Part shown: one piece after another, positions 8,390 to 17,275 of the stretch
Position numbering within the stretch: the stretch's first letter is position 1
Layout of the letters: each line of letters opens with the position of its first letter
Assembly (NCBI GenBank): GCA_033722555.1
Contig: JAWVYS010000003.1
Location: forward strand, 62,001-126,000
Direction: 5' to 3'
DNA: 64,000 nt
Source: Brumimicrobium sp033722555
GTDB taxonomy: Bacteria > Bacteroidota > Bacteroidia > Flavobacteriales_D > Crocinitomicaceae
The notes under the pieces: model-generated
What the model was told of the DNA's origin: nothing
Database searches by the model: none
The model's input: the letters and a program-made list of their open reading frames with translations, nothing else
Translations under genes and position numbers: made by a program

Positions 8390-10348
8390 TTATTTGTTGT
8401 TACGGTAGATCAGATCCATCAAATCCATCAAATAATATGCGCCATTTTTATACTTTCCGTCGAAGTAGCATGACATTAAATAACTTTGCATATCCACCGA
8501 GGTTCCTTTGTACTCCAATTCCATGTATCCCGTTTTGCCTCTAAGGGATTCAAGGAAGTTTCTTTCGCGCTGACTTGTTGTGAGCATTTTCATATCCTCC
8601 GGAAGCTGTGAAAAATTAAAATATCCATACACCATACTGCTGTTTCTGGCTTTCTTATTCCGATCACCGCCTAAGGCTTTTTTTCCGTAACCGTTAGGGT
8701 TATTCTTTACAAGATCTTCATCGTTTGTAATCAGAACCATCCCCTCTTTGAGTCCGATGTAATAAGGAGTTCCACCGAAAGGACCTTTAACAAATCGATA
8801 ATAATCGCCAATTTTTTCCAGCTGATAATCCTCGTATGCCCGATAAGCCTTGAAATATTTTTCCAGCAAATACCCTTTGGAAGTACTTATGGCAAAGGTC
8901 ATTACAGGCACCTTGTCTGTATATTTCTCCGTTCTTTCAGTATATTCGTAAGTTTCTTCGTCGTAATCATAGGTGGTTTTTTCCAGTTCCATCTCTTTCA
9001 TACCGTTATAACTCACGGCCATATTAGCCCCGTATACATCGAACACAGCCTCTTCATCTATAAAAGCGTCTATCGTTGACCATACGGCTGAAGCAAGAAG
9101 ATACTCAGGTTTTTCAGAGTTGTCAAGTACAGGCATGTAAACTTTTTTCAGTTGTTCATAAGCGCCTGTGGCATTTATATTGTACACTCCGAAACCTTGT
9201 GCCCCTGAAGGAATATATTGAAGCAACCGTGCATCCAACTTACTTTGTGAAGCGGCATCAGCAACTTTAATCAAATTTTCACTACCGTGTATATCCCATT
9301 CAATCTTCATTCCTTCGTTGAGGAAGTTCAAAGTACCAGACTGCCAGGTTTTCTTAGCCATTTCATCATAAAACTCGCCCCAAGGATTTAAATAATACAG
9401 GTCATTTCCGGATGCATATGCGAGTGAACTATTGATATAAATTTTTGCATCTGCATTTAAATTAAGGGTGTTTTGAACGTCTGAATAATGCTTCGAAACG
9501 TTCTGACCCTCTCTCAGACTTTTAATATATGTAATTAAAATCTTCGGTTTCTCAGCCGTTTTTACGCTGTCCAAAATTCTCTCGTATTTTTCGAACATGG
9601 CATCCGAAAGAGAATCCTCGTAGTCCAGATAATCCAGGTTTTCTTCGTCCCATTCTTCATCATACTCTTCAACCTCTTCAACCTCTTCAACAGCTTCCAT
9701 TTCATACTCTTCGTATTCCTCGTATTCCTCATATTCCTCGTATTCCTCGTATTCTTCATATTCCTCAAATCCTTCCTCAATAGGGTAATCAAAACCGTAA
9801 TCATTCCATCCAAAAGGCCTTTCCCAGTGATTTGCGTCAAAAATGGAATCTGTAATACTTTCAAAATATCTTTCATTCCATTTTATTTCCATTTGTAGAA
9901 AGTTGTCCTTTTTGAAAATGCTCAGATTACGGTCGTCAAAAGCATATCCCTGTTCGGTCAGCGCCTCACGAAAATCCATATTCACCAAATCGTTAGCAAG
10001 AAAAGATGTCTGATCCTTTACCTTGAAACTTATCCCCGAAAATTCAAAAAAATAGATCTTTCCAAAGAAAATGTCAAGGGAGGAAGTAAGGTCAATTCCT
10101 ATGTCTTCAACGCTCAATTTTTCCTTGTTTGAACCTGTCACCTCTCTGATCATGCTCTGCACAGCTTCATATTTATCAATATCCTTTACGGGAATGGATT
10201 TCGTCAGACGGGCCAAATCCGCCGAAAATATCAGATAAGAAGAATCCGGGACGATAATAGTGTGCTGTGCAAAACTCTGAAGAGGGTATATCAAGAGGTA
10301 CAGCGACGCAATAAAAGAAAACAATGGTTTCATAAAAAATTTTTTCAA
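8390..10348 (-). CDS. Secreted protein with acidic Glu-Glu-Tyr repeat tract (DUF4836-like)
   Basis: This 652-residue protein has a signal peptide (ending PLQSFAQ). Its first domain begins IIVPDSSYLIFSADLARL, a pattern like the DUF4836 family of Bacteroidota envelope proteins; the match is by eye and tentative. Around residues 190-250 there is a highly acidic tract with seven consecutive Glu-Glu-Tyr triplets followed by EEVEEVEE and DEEWDEENLDYLDYEDS. A second tyrosine/threonine-rich segment (TYDYDEETYEYTERTEKYTD) lies near residue 460. The tract is coded by 9-base tandem repeats and could change length by slippage. It sits in a run of envelope genes with gaps of 9 to 45 bases. Function unknown. 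Confidence 0.72.
   Translation of the reverse strand: MKKFFMKPLFSFIASLYLLIYPLQSFAQHTIIVPDSSYLIFSADLARLTKSIPVKDIDKYEAVQSMIREVTGSNKEKLSVEDIGIDLTSSLDIFFGKIYFFEFSGISFKVKDQTSFLANDLVNMDFREALTEQGYAFDDRNLSIFKKDNFLQMEIKWNERYFESITDSIFDANHWERPFGWNDYGFDYPIEEGFEEYEEYEEYEEYEEYEEYEEYEMEAVEEVEEVEEYDEEWDEENLDYLDYEDSLSDAMFEKYERILDSVKTAEKPKILITYIKSLREGQNVSKHYSDVQNTLNLNADAKIYINSSLAYASGNDLYYLNPWGEFYDEMAKKTWQSGTLNFLNEGMKIEWDIHGSENLIKVADAASQSKLDARLLQYIPSGAQGFGVYNINATGAYEQLKKVYMPVLDNSEKPEYLLASAVWSTIDAFIDEEAVFDVYGANMAVSYNGMKEMELEKTTYDYDEETYEYTERTEKYTDKVPVMTFAISTSKGYLLEKYFKAYRAYEDYQLEKIGDYYRFVKGPFGGTPYYIGLKEGMVLITNDEDLVKNNPNGYGKKALGGDRNKKARNSSMVYGYFNFSQLPEDMKMLTTSQRERNFLESLRGKTGYMELEYKGTSVDMQSYLMSCYFDGKYKNGAYYLMDLMDLIYRNNK
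9665..9767 (-). repeat. Coding 9-bp tandem repeats (Glu-Glu-Val and Glu-Glu-Tyr)
   Basis: Two short coding satellites lie in frame in the acidic-tract gene. CTCTTCAAC occurs three times at 9665-9691, and seven near-identical nonamers of the TATTCCTCG type fill 9705-9767. Because the unit is a multiple of three, gain or loss of units keeps the frame and changes the number of Glu-Glu-Tyr triplets. Confidence 0.85.
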
Positions 10349-10389
10349 AGTTACTATTTTCTTACAAGGTCTTGAAAGAAAAGAAGGAA

Positions 10390-11067
10390 CTAATCAGCAA
10401 TGATTACAGAATAATTTAAAATGGAAGGATCACGTAGAATCTGGTCCGGTGTTAAAATAAGCATACAAGCCTTTTGATTTTTAGCGATGCGTACGGATTC
10501 TTTTGATGTCTTTTTAATCGGGTGTTCGAAGCGTTGAATAAAAACGCATTTCCCCGAATTTAACTTATTGTAGTCTTCGTCCTTGACAGCCTTTTCCCTC
10601 CACTCATCCGGAATCTGTTCTTTTATCTCACGCGAATAAATTCCACTTTCATAACTCACGCGAAGAAAAGTCTGCAAAGAATTTTTATTTCCCTCTTTCT
10701 TCAGCATTGCAGTAATGGCATTTTGAAGCAAATCGAGGCTTTTGAAATCACACGAAAACTTCAGGATCCAGTCATCGGTAGAAAAAGTTGCGGTGGCACC
10801 GGAAATACCTTCCAGTTTATTTAAGTCACTGACAAAATCCTGCACTTCTTTTTTAAGTTCTGCTTCAGAAGGAACTTTTTTGCCGTTGAGGGAATCCAGG
10901 GCCATAACTGAATTTAATCGTGTCTGGCTTGCGCTCATATTGAGAACTATCTTATAGGTTCCGCTTCCATCTGCATTCAGGGATGTATCTTCGATGAATT
11001 CAAAACATCCCCCCAGAAGAAAGGGCAATAGAAATGGAACTGCGATTCTTAGAATATTCTGAAGCAT
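10390..11067 (-). CDS. Uncharacterised lipoprotein
   Basis: This 225-residue protein has a lipoprotein signal (MLQNILRIAVPFLLPFLLGGC) with lipobox LGGC at Cys21. The mature part opens FEFIEDTSLNADGSGTYKI and contains long amphipathic helices. The opening resembles secreted proteins of the LppM-like group, in which a hydrophilic strand with a DGSG turn follows the lipid anchor; this is only a resemblance. A TTG at 11082 in frame would add five residues in front of the signal, so the ATG at 11067 is preferred. The gene lies 45 bases after a 61-residue protein gene and 41 bases before the acidic-repeat gene, in an apparent operon. Function unknown. Confidence 0.7.
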   Translation of the reverse strand: MLQNILRIAVPFLLPFLLGGCFEFIEDTSLNADGSGTYKIVLNMSASQTRLNSVMALDSLNGKKVPSEAELKKEVQDFVSDLNKLEGISGATATFSTDDWILKFSCDFKSLDLLQNAITAMLKKEGNKNSLQTFLRVSYESGIYSREIKEQIPDEWREKAVKDEDYNKLNSGKCVFIQRFEHPIKKTSKESVRIAKNQKACMLILTPDQILRDPSILNYSVIIAD

Positions 11068-11112
11068 AACAGTTATGGTCAAAAATCGAGCCTAAAAATA
11101 AGTCTGGGAAAT

Positions 11113-11298
11113 TCAGCTTCCACAGTACAGACAGTCCTCATCATCAAAATTATCAAGTTCCGGATTATTTTCAATTTCAGGCCTTAGTTGTTTTTTTAAC
11201 TCATAAATCTGTTGCTGTACCTCTCCGCCCTCAAAAAGATTACCTGTTAATTTGGTTTTAAGACTGTCTATTTCCTTTAAAATGCTTTCTTCGTTCAT
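11113..11298 (-). CDS. Small coiled-coil protein with C-terminal CxxC
   Basis: This 61-residue cytoplasmic protein has a helical, probably coiled-coil N-terminal half (ILKEIDSLKTKL...QQQIYELKKQLR). An acidic linker follows, and it ends DDEDCLYCGS. The final CxxC could bind a metal or act as a redox pair, or pair with a second subunit to make a zinc site. Small proteins with this type of ending are common in Flavobacteriales, but I know of no function. It is placed between the glycosidase-like gene and the lipoprotein gene with gaps of about 45 bases on each side. Confidence 0.65.
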   Translation of the reverse strand: MNEESILKEIDSLKTKLTGNLFEGGEVQQQIYELKKQLRPEIENNPELDNFDDEDCLYCGS

Positions 11299-11343
11299 TT
11301 CCTTGAATTTTACTCGTAAAAATAATACTAAAAAGCCGGGATA

Positions 11344-13530
11344 TTAATCCGCGGCAGGAAAAAGTTCTGCTCTGTACCAAACCAACGGATTATCGTTCTT
11401 GTGTGCCTCCATAGAAGGATGAACCAGTTTCAATTTCCCAAAAAGAGACGCTCTAACGGTAATTACATTTAAAAACGATCCTCTGTTAAATCCGTAGTAA
11501 TAGATTCTGTATTTTCTCAGTGGTTTTACACCTTCAATTTTCATTTTGGAGGGTTTCCATGTAATTTCAACCGGTTTTCTTAAATAATCTTCTTTAAGAA
11601 AACATGTACTCGTTGAATCGATTGCCTTTTCCATTTCTCCGGAAGCTGTATAAACATTAAAAGTCCTGTTATAAATATACCCTCCTATCTTCGTCTTGGC
11701 AGTATTGATGATGTATTGATGCTCTTTTAGATCCTTTGAATAACCTTTAATTTTACTCTTTTCCCTTCCTTGTTGCCCAAAATTTTCGATGAGATCAAGG
11801 TGCCAGGACTCGTTATAAAAATCCTTTGCATTAATAATCTTGGGCCAGATCAGTCGTTCGTCCTGCGGATGATCATGTGAACTCGAAGTGTCTGGATAAT
11901 TGAACCCCGACCAGGTATAATGTCCGGCAGCACCCAAAAAAGCATACCGCATGAGGTCAATTCGATGGCTTAAAAGTTCAGCACAAATGGGCGTATTATC
12001 CCCGTGATCAGACTCTCCGAACATCACCGGTTTTTGATAGGTTCGTTGCAGCCTTTCAATGGTACAGGCAGCCGAATTTTCACCCTCCTCGCATCTATTA
12101 TTTTTCGCACCTGATTTTGAGATCAACAATTTCTCCGGGCGGGGAGTATAATATGAAATAGACAGAAAATCAATGTCGTCTAAAAACCATGTGCTGTCTA
12201 TATTTTTAATCTTTTTGTTCATGTTGTGCGAAAAAATATCGGTCGTTCCAACAGGAAACCTACCTACCGCTCCCAGCAAATGATTCACGTTTCGAATGGA
12301 GTCTTTGAAATACTCAGAAATTACCGAATGATAATTATAAGCAGCCCTTCGGGCTCTATCTCCATCCTCTCCTAGACTGTCGTATGGGATGTCATGATTC
12401 ATCCAGTGTTCATCAATATGCCAGGGTTCCGACATAACTTCAAAATAAGAAATAGCGGTTGAATATCCCCAACGGGCCATAATATAGCGTACTTTTTCTT
12501 TCAGATACCGCAGGGATTCTTCCTTCAGAAACATGTCCGAAGGCTGTTTTGAATTCAATAATATCGAATATCCGGAAACCGGCTGCAAATCTCTGTACGG
12601 CCAGTAATCGCCGGGCCAGTAATCCGAAAAATCATAATTAAACTGGTAATAATCGCCCAGCTTCATGAACACGGCGTGATGCATCATGTTAAAATCTACC
12701 AGTAGATCATTTTCTTCACAAATTTCGAGCATACGATCCACCTCCCAGGCAAAATGTTGTCTGTCGTAATAATATCCCAATTCTTCGAATTCAAAATCCG
12801 TCGATGACGAATTCAAAAAGAAGCGAAAATATTTACCGCCTTCCAGGGCATATCTGCTTACCATTTCTCTGAACTGCACCCAGGCATTCAAATTCAGAAC
12901 ATCCTTGGGATTTTTACTGTAAAACATATTGTTATCCACTATCGGAAAGGGTAAATTGGTTCCTGTCGGATAAATAATCTCTCCGTCTCTTTCAAAAAAT
13001 TGCTTGTCCTTGTGCATTCTCACATAACCCTTATTTTCTGAGGATAAGACCTCAAAATAAAGTGACTCGGAATGGTAAGTTTCCTTGCCTTTTACGATAA
13101 CCTTTACATCCATTTTCCATTTACCTTCAAGAGGAGGAGCAAAACGAATCCGAACAGGATAGTTATTCTCCGCTTCCTCCCACTGGCCACTTTTAAGATC
13201 ACGCTTCATTGCCCGATAAAAAAAGCCTGTAACATCATGTATTTTTCCTGATTGGAGATGAACAAACCTTGCTTGTACATCGAGGTCCCAGCTTACGAAA
13301 GGATTGATTCCTCCTCTCTTATGAGGCCTGCCGAACAGATAATCATCTATCTGATTCTTCAAGGTTTTAGGTAAATTAAAGCCGGTTTCAAACTTACCCA
13401 GTTTCTCAATTTTATTCTCAGCGGGCTCAATAATATTCAAAGCAAGTACCTCTGGCAGTAAATCCGCTGAAGAACTCTGTGCTGGCGCACAATGATAAAA
13501 AAACAAGAATAAAACTATCAGTCTCTTCAT
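11344..13530 (-). CDS. DUF5060-containing glycoside-hydrolase-like secreted protein
   Basis: This 728-residue protein has a signal peptide (MKRLIVLFLFFYHCAPAQ). A beta-sandwich of the DUF5060 type follows, with INPFVSWDLDVQARF, an HDVTGFFYRAM segment and strand-rich text to about residue 180. A (beta/alpha)8-barrel region comes next. Two candidate catalytic acids lie where clan GH-A enzymes have them: Glu in FEVMSEPWHID (acid/base, cf. the NEP motif) and Glu in VMFGESDHGD (nucleophile). A C-terminal strand domain ends the protein. The substrate is unknown and no polysaccharide-utilisation genes are adjacent. The ATG at 13530 gives the signal peptide; a TTG four codons earlier is less likely. 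It is the last gene of the asnS-rpoN run. Confidence 0.75.
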   Translation of the reverse strand: MKRLIVLFLFFYHCAPAQSSSADLLPEVLALNIIEPAENKIEKLGKFETGFNLPKTLKNQIDDYLFGRPHKRGGINPFVSWDLDVQARFVHLQSGKIHDVTGFFYRAMKRDLKSGQWEEAENNYPVRIRFAPPLEGKWKMDVKVIVKGKETYHSESLYFEVLSSENKGYVRMHKDKQFFERDGEIIYPTGTNLPFPIVDNNMFYSKNPKDVLNLNAWVQFREMVSRYALEGGKYFRFFLNSSSTDFEFEELGYYYDRQHFAWEVDRMLEICEENDLLVDFNMMHHAVFMKLGDYYQFNYDFSDYWPGDYWPYRDLQPVSGYSILLNSKQPSDMFLKEESLRYLKEKVRYIMARWGYSTAISYFEVMSEPWHIDEHWMNHDIPYDSLGEDGDRARRAAYNYHSVISEYFKDSIRNVNHLLGAVGRFPVGTTDIFSHNMNKKIKNIDSTWFLDDIDFLSISYYTPRPEKLLISKSGAKNNRCEEGENSAACTIERLQRTYQKPVMFGESDHGDNTPICAELLSHRIDLMRYAFLGAAGHYTWSGFNYPDTSSSHDHPQDERLIWPKIINAKDFYNESWHLDLIENFGQQGREKSKIKGYSKDLKEHQYIINTAKTKIGGYIYNRTFNVYTASGEMEKAIDSTSTCFLKEDYLRKPVEITWKPSKMKIEGVKPLRKYRIYYYGFNRGSFLNVITVRASLFGKLKLVHPSMEAHKNDNPLVWYRAELFPAAD

Positions 13531-13545
13531 ATCCCACGGCAACAG

Positions 13546-14304
13546 TTAAAATACCTTAAAAAGTACCGGTCTACTCGGAGCGGCATCGTTTTCAAAGGAG
13601 GCGACCTGAAGGTTCAACAGATATTCACCGTCGCTAACCGTATCGGGAATATAAACCAGTTCGGTAATGGTTCTGTCATGCCTTGGTCGTTCCGGAACCT
13701 CCCAGAAACCGTGATGAAAAGCGAGTACACCGCCATCTATTTCCTTGTCCACACTTGGCAGGTCGATCAGCAGGTGTTTAACCTCGAGCTGATTGATCAG
13801 CTTAAGACAATCGGCAGATATAAATGGTGGGTTGGTCGATGAATAATTTTTTGATTTCTTTTCTGCCGGATTGGGTAATGTACGGATCACCAGGGCATCA
13901 ATCTTACGATATTTCCTCAATCCTTCCAGATGTTCCGGTTCAATGACCTCATCCTCTCCCTCGGGGGTATATTTTTTATTTGGTTGAACAGAAAAGAGTA
14001 CAGCTTCGAAAAAATACTGGTTGAGCACTTTGTTCACAGAATAAACCTTTTCAGTGATATGTCCGAGGCATTCAGTATGGGTGGTATGTCCGTGCGGATT
14101 GAAATAAATATTTCTGAAGTTTACTGACCCTCCTTCCTTTACTGAGCCAACCCAGCCTTTTTCACGAACGGGTTCTATACGCGGAACATCCATGTACCAC
14201 GCTCGGGGATTTTGAACATCATTGGTAAGGGGAATAGAAATATCAATTCCCTGAGTGAGATCAATTCTTTTTCCATTGGGCAACGTTAAAACCATCACAC
14301 TCAT
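13546..14304 (-). CDS. Cyclase-family metal-dependent hydrolase (KynB-like fold)
   Basis: This 252-residue protein belongs to the cyclase family that includes arylformamidase KynB. It opens with a DLTQGIDISIPL segment, has the metal-binding motif HGHTTHTE typical of the family, and carries a later conserved FHHGFWEVPERPRHDRTI region. Family members hydrolyse amides or cyclise small molecules at a divalent metal. Here there is no signal peptide, and none of the other kynurenine-pathway genes lie nearby, so a specific substrate is not assigned. The start is two bases after the stop of the M48 protease gene (counting on the minus strand), so the genes are tightly linked. Confidence 0.82.
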   Translation of the reverse strand: MSVMVLTLPNGKRIDLTQGIDISIPLTNDVQNPRAWYMDVPRIEPVREKGWVGSVKEGGSVNFRNIYFNPHGHTTHTECLGHITEKVYSVNKVLNQYFFEAVLFSVQPNKKYTPEGEDEVIEPEHLEGLRKYRKIDALVIRTLPNPAEKKSKNYSSTNPPFISADCLKLINQLEVKHLLIDLPSVDKEIDGGVLAFHHGFWEVPERPRHDRTITELVYIPDTVSDGEYLLNLQVASFENDAAPSRPVLFKVF

Positions 14305-14306
14305 TT

Positions 14307-15107
14307 TTAGGGAAGCGAAGAAATCAGGTTCTGATAACGATTCTCAAATTCGGAACTGCCCTTACAGTTTTGTTCGAGTTTTTCGTTATAGAAGAATTCT
14401 ATTCTGTTTTCGGGGCTCGGATGAGTACTTAAAAATTCGGGAACACTTCCACCGCCTTCTGCCTGTATTTTTTCGAAAAATTTGGCTCCACCGGCAGCGT
14501 CGTAATCTGTAGGGCATAAATAGTGTACAGATGCTTTATCTGCTTCACGCTCGTGGTCTCTTGAGAACTTCAATCCAACCAAACCCCCTGTTACCTGCTT
14601 AAGTGCGGCCCTGTCTCCGGCTATTACATCAAGAAGGATTTGTACACCGAGCTGTTTAGTCATCTGCCGTGTGGAGTGGCGATAATCAGCATGGCCGATT
14701 TCGTGGGCCAGAACACCGGCAAGTTGGTCTTCGGCATTCAAATACTTGATAAGCCCTGTATAAATGTAAATGTATCCACCGGGAGTACAAAAAGCATTTT
14801 TAGTATTATCGTCTTTTATTATGTACAGTTTCCATCTAAACTCGTCTTTATGAATGACATTTCCCGAATTTAGAATCCTGTTTCGCATTTCATAGAGGTA
14901 TTGATACGGTTTGGGGTATCTCGCGCTATCGAGAATAGGATATTTATCAGGACTATTTAAGATTTCTTGTTCTACCTGCGCTCCAAGCTGTCTATCCTGT
15001 TCAAGGGTGAAGAGGTTAAAACCTGTTTCCTTTTGTGAGGGACTACAGGCAAAAATTAGAAATAATGAAGTAAAAAGGATCGAAATTTCAATTTTTCTAT
15101 TGATCAT
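14307..15107 (-). CDS. M48-family metalloprotease lipoprotein
   Basis: This 266-residue protein has a lipoprotein-type signal with lipobox ending at Cys21 (FLIFACSP). The M48 zinc motif HEIGH lies at residues 135-139 and the third ligand Glu in READKASVHY about 50 residues later. It matches the periplasmic BepA/YfgC-type quality-control proteases by domain, without the C-terminal TPR of BepA. The preferred ATG at 15107 overlaps the upstream TGA in an ATGA junction, and the protein then starts MINRKIEIS. A longer in-frame start would put a non-hydrophobic stretch before the signal. It probably acts on misfolded envelope proteins. Confidence 0.85.
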   Translation of the reverse strand: MINRKIEISILFTSLFLIFACSPSQKETGFNLFTLEQDRQLGAQVEQEILNSPDKYPILDSARYPKPYQYLYEMRNRILNSGNVIHKDEFRWKLYIIKDDNTKNAFCTPGGYIYIYTGLIKYLNAEDQLAGVLAHEIGHADYRHSTRQMTKQLGVQILLDVIAGDRAALKQVTGGLVGLKFSRDHEREADKASVHYLCPTDYDAAGGAKFFEKIQAEGGGSVPEFLSTHPSPENRIEFFYNEKLEQNCKGSSEFENRYQNLISSLP

Positions 15108-15772
15108 AACTGAATTAATTTTGACGTAAATAAAAATATACAAATCATCTGAGAGATAAAACCTAAGAAATATCCCAGACCCAGTTCGGACAGGTTGTGT
15201 GATTTAAGATACATACGGGAACTCATAACAATTCCGCCTAGAATAAAAACACCGGCCAGCACATAAAGTTCATATTCCTCCATACTGAGAAAATACATAA
15301 AAATAAATCCGGCCAGACTTCCCATTCCAATACTGTGGAGACTGATTTTTATTTTTCTGTTGATAAAATAGGCTATCCCACTCGCCAGAGCTCCTCCCAA
15401 AGCAGTCCCCTTCAAAATTGCCGGAACCATAGCCGAGTTTTTCTGATAGATCAGGAAAAGAAACAGTACGATACAGTAAAAAGTCATGATAGCGATTGGT
15501 TTTTGTCGCTCAACCCTGGATTGCATTTCAAGTGAAGAAATGGATCTGTTTAATTTTAAAACGAGCAATGACAAGCCTGGTGCCAGGGTTATGAAGACGC
15601 TGAAAAGCAAAAGATAAAGTGATTTTATCTCAACAGGATAGTGATAAAGTGAATCCGAAAGAAGAAAAGAAGAAGGTTTTGAAGGAACGAAAAGCACAAG
15701 AAGAAGTGCATACAGTGGTACAAACAGAGGCAGAAATAACCATGAGATAATTCGGGCTAAAGCATCCATCAT
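15104..15772 (-). CDS. PAP2-like integral membrane protein
   Basis: This 222-residue, very hydrophobic protein has about six membrane segments. The C-terminal half has HSIGMGSLAGF and a following SRMYLKSHNLSELGLGYFLGF. These resemble the phosphatase motifs of the PAP2 superfamily, in which an Arg and a His in these places carry catalysis. The first PAP2 motif (KxxxxxxRP) is less clear, so activity on lipid phosphates is uncertain. The start overlaps the rpoN stop by four bases (ATGA), and its own stop overlaps the M48 start in the same way. A role in lipid or undecaprenyl-phosphate recycling is possible but not shown. Confidence 0.66.
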   Translation of the reverse strand: MMDALARIISWLFLPLFVPLYALLLVLFVPSKPSSFLLSDSLYHYPVEIKSLYLLLFSVFITLAPGLSLLVLKLNRSISSLEMQSRVERQKPIAIMTFYCIVLFLFLIYQKNSAMVPAILKGTALGGALASGIAYFINRKIKISLHSIGMGSLAGFIFMYFLSMEEYELYVLAGVFILGGIVMSSRMYLKSHNLSELGLGYFLGFISQMICIFLFTSKLIQL

Positions 15773-17217
15773 AGTTCTTTTCTCAGTCTGGCCACAGGAA
15801 TATTCAACTGTTCGCGGTATTTGGCTACCGTGCGCCGCGCAATATTATACCCTTTGTCTTTCAGAAGCTTAGCCAGCTTTTCATCGGTAAGCGGTTTTCT
15901 TTTATTCTCTGCATCAATGGCCTCCGTGAGTATTTGTTTTACTTGTCTCGTAGAAACCTCTTCTCCTGAATCCGTGGATAACGACTCAGAGAAGAAATAT
16001 TTGAGGGAATAGGTCCCGTAAGGAGTTTGCACGTATTTCGAATTCGCAACTCTTGAGATCGTCGAAATATCCAGATTGACAATTTCCGCAATATCCTTAA
16101 GGATCATTGGCTGAAGTTTAGCCTCGTCTCCAGTGAGAAAATATTCTTTCTGATAATTCATGATTGCCGTCATCGTAGTGAGAAGAGTATTTTGCCGTTG
16201 TTTAATGGCATCAATAAACCACTTTGCCGATTCGAGTTTTTGCTTAACGAAGGTCATGGCTTCCTTATCTTCTTTTTTAAGTTTAGCACCTTCGGAATAA
16301 TTGCGCAGCATCTTTTCATAACCTTTGCTAAGTTTAAGATCCGGGGCATTACGCCCGTTCAAAGAAAGTTGAAGTTCTCCGTCGACCTCCGTGATCTGGA
16401 AATCGGGAACGATCTGTTGCAAAGATTTAGAGGATTCTTTCAAAGAACCTCCGGGCTTAGGATTCAGCCGAATGATCTCATCGATGGCCTGTTTGAGATC
16501 CTCCTCAGTAATTTCGATCTTCTGAATTATCTTGTTGTAATGTTTCTTCGTAAACGCTTCAAAATGATCTTTTAAAATCTGCAGAGCGGTATATCTTGTT
16601 ATGCTTGAATTCAGTCTCCGTTCCATTTGAAGGATGAGGCACTCCTGTAAGTTTCGCGCTCCTATCCCCGGTGGATCCAGTTTTTGCACCTCTTTTAAGG
16701 CATTTTCAAGTTCCTCAACATCGACCATGATGTTCTGAGAAAAAGCCAGATCATCCACAATTGCCTCAAGATCGCGCTCCAAATAACCAGAATCATCCAG
16801 GTTTCCAATTAGAAAAGTCGCCAGAGCAACAGTACGCTCATCCAGGTATTGTAAATTAAGCTGGGCCATAAGACGTTCCTGAAAAGATTTTCCCGATGAA
16901 AGAGGCATTGCCCTGTCTTCATCATCCTTGCCCTTGTTGTTTACACTTGTCTTGTAGGAAGGCTCATCGTCTCCGAGGTATTCATCAATATCGAATTCTC
17001 GCTCATCATCATTTAAATCGCTGTCATCATACTCGTCCTGTTCAAACTCGTCTTCAAACTCTTCCTTACCCTCTTCGAGTGCAGGATTTTCTTCGATTTC
17101 CTGCTTGATTCGCTGATCCAGTTCCACGGTTGGAACCTGCAAAAGTTTCATCAGCTGAATTTGCTGAGGAGAGAGTTTTTGCTCGAGTTTTTGCGATAAT
17201 GATTGCTTTAAAGCCAT
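15769..17217 (-). CDS. rpoN: RNA polymerase sigma-54 factor RpoN
   Basis: This 482-residue protein has the standard sigma-54 layout. A Gln/Leu-rich region I (LKQSLSQKLEQKLSPQQIQLMKLLQ...EENPALEEG) interacts with the activator. An acidic region II follows (EFEDEFEQDEYDD...), then the core-binding region (LDPPGIGARNLQECL), and a C-terminal helix-turn-helix. The RpoN box ARRTVAKYRE lies at residues 460-469 and contacts the -24 promoter element. Length is normal for Bacteroidota. The gene follows asnS by 58 bases and is the head of a chain of ATGA-overlapping genes. A sigma-54 activator lacking a DNA-binding domain is encoded at 52199, and would be one of its partners. Confidence 0.96.
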   Translation of the reverse strand: MALKQSLSQKLEQKLSPQQIQLMKLLQVPTVELDQRIKQEIEENPALEEGKEEFEDEFEQDEYDDSDLNDDEREFDIDEYLGDDEPSYKTSVNNKGKDDEDRAMPLSSGKSFQERLMAQLNLQYLDERTVALATFLIGNLDDSGYLERDLEAIVDDLAFSQNIMVDVEELENALKEVQKLDPPGIGARNLQECLILQMERRLNSSITRYTALQILKDHFEAFTKKHYNKIIQKIEITEEDLKQAIDEIIRLNPKPGGSLKESSKSLQQIVPDFQITEVDGELQLSLNGRNAPDLKLSKGYEKMLRNYSEGAKLKKEDKEAMTFVKQKLESAKWFIDAIKQRQNTLLTTMTAIMNYQKEYFLTGDEAKLQPMILKDIAEIVNLDISTISRVANSKYVQTPYGTYSLKYFFSESLSTDSGEEVSTRQVKQILTEAIDAENKRKPLTDEKLAKLLKDKGYNIARRTVAKYREQLNIPVARLRKEL

Positions 17218-17275
17218 TCAGTTTAATTTCTTCGCTTAATTTAATTCTTTTTTTTCAAACCGGATAAAATAGCTC

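Noticed and set aside
9665..9767. Possible CRISPR-like array
   Set aside because: Units are 9 bases with no spacers and are in frame inside a coding gene.
9562..9876. Frame with Asn-Thr-Arg-like repeats opposite the Glu-Glu-Tyr tract
   Set aside because: The repeats come from reading the nonamer satellite in another frame; the conserved gene is the acidic-tract protein.
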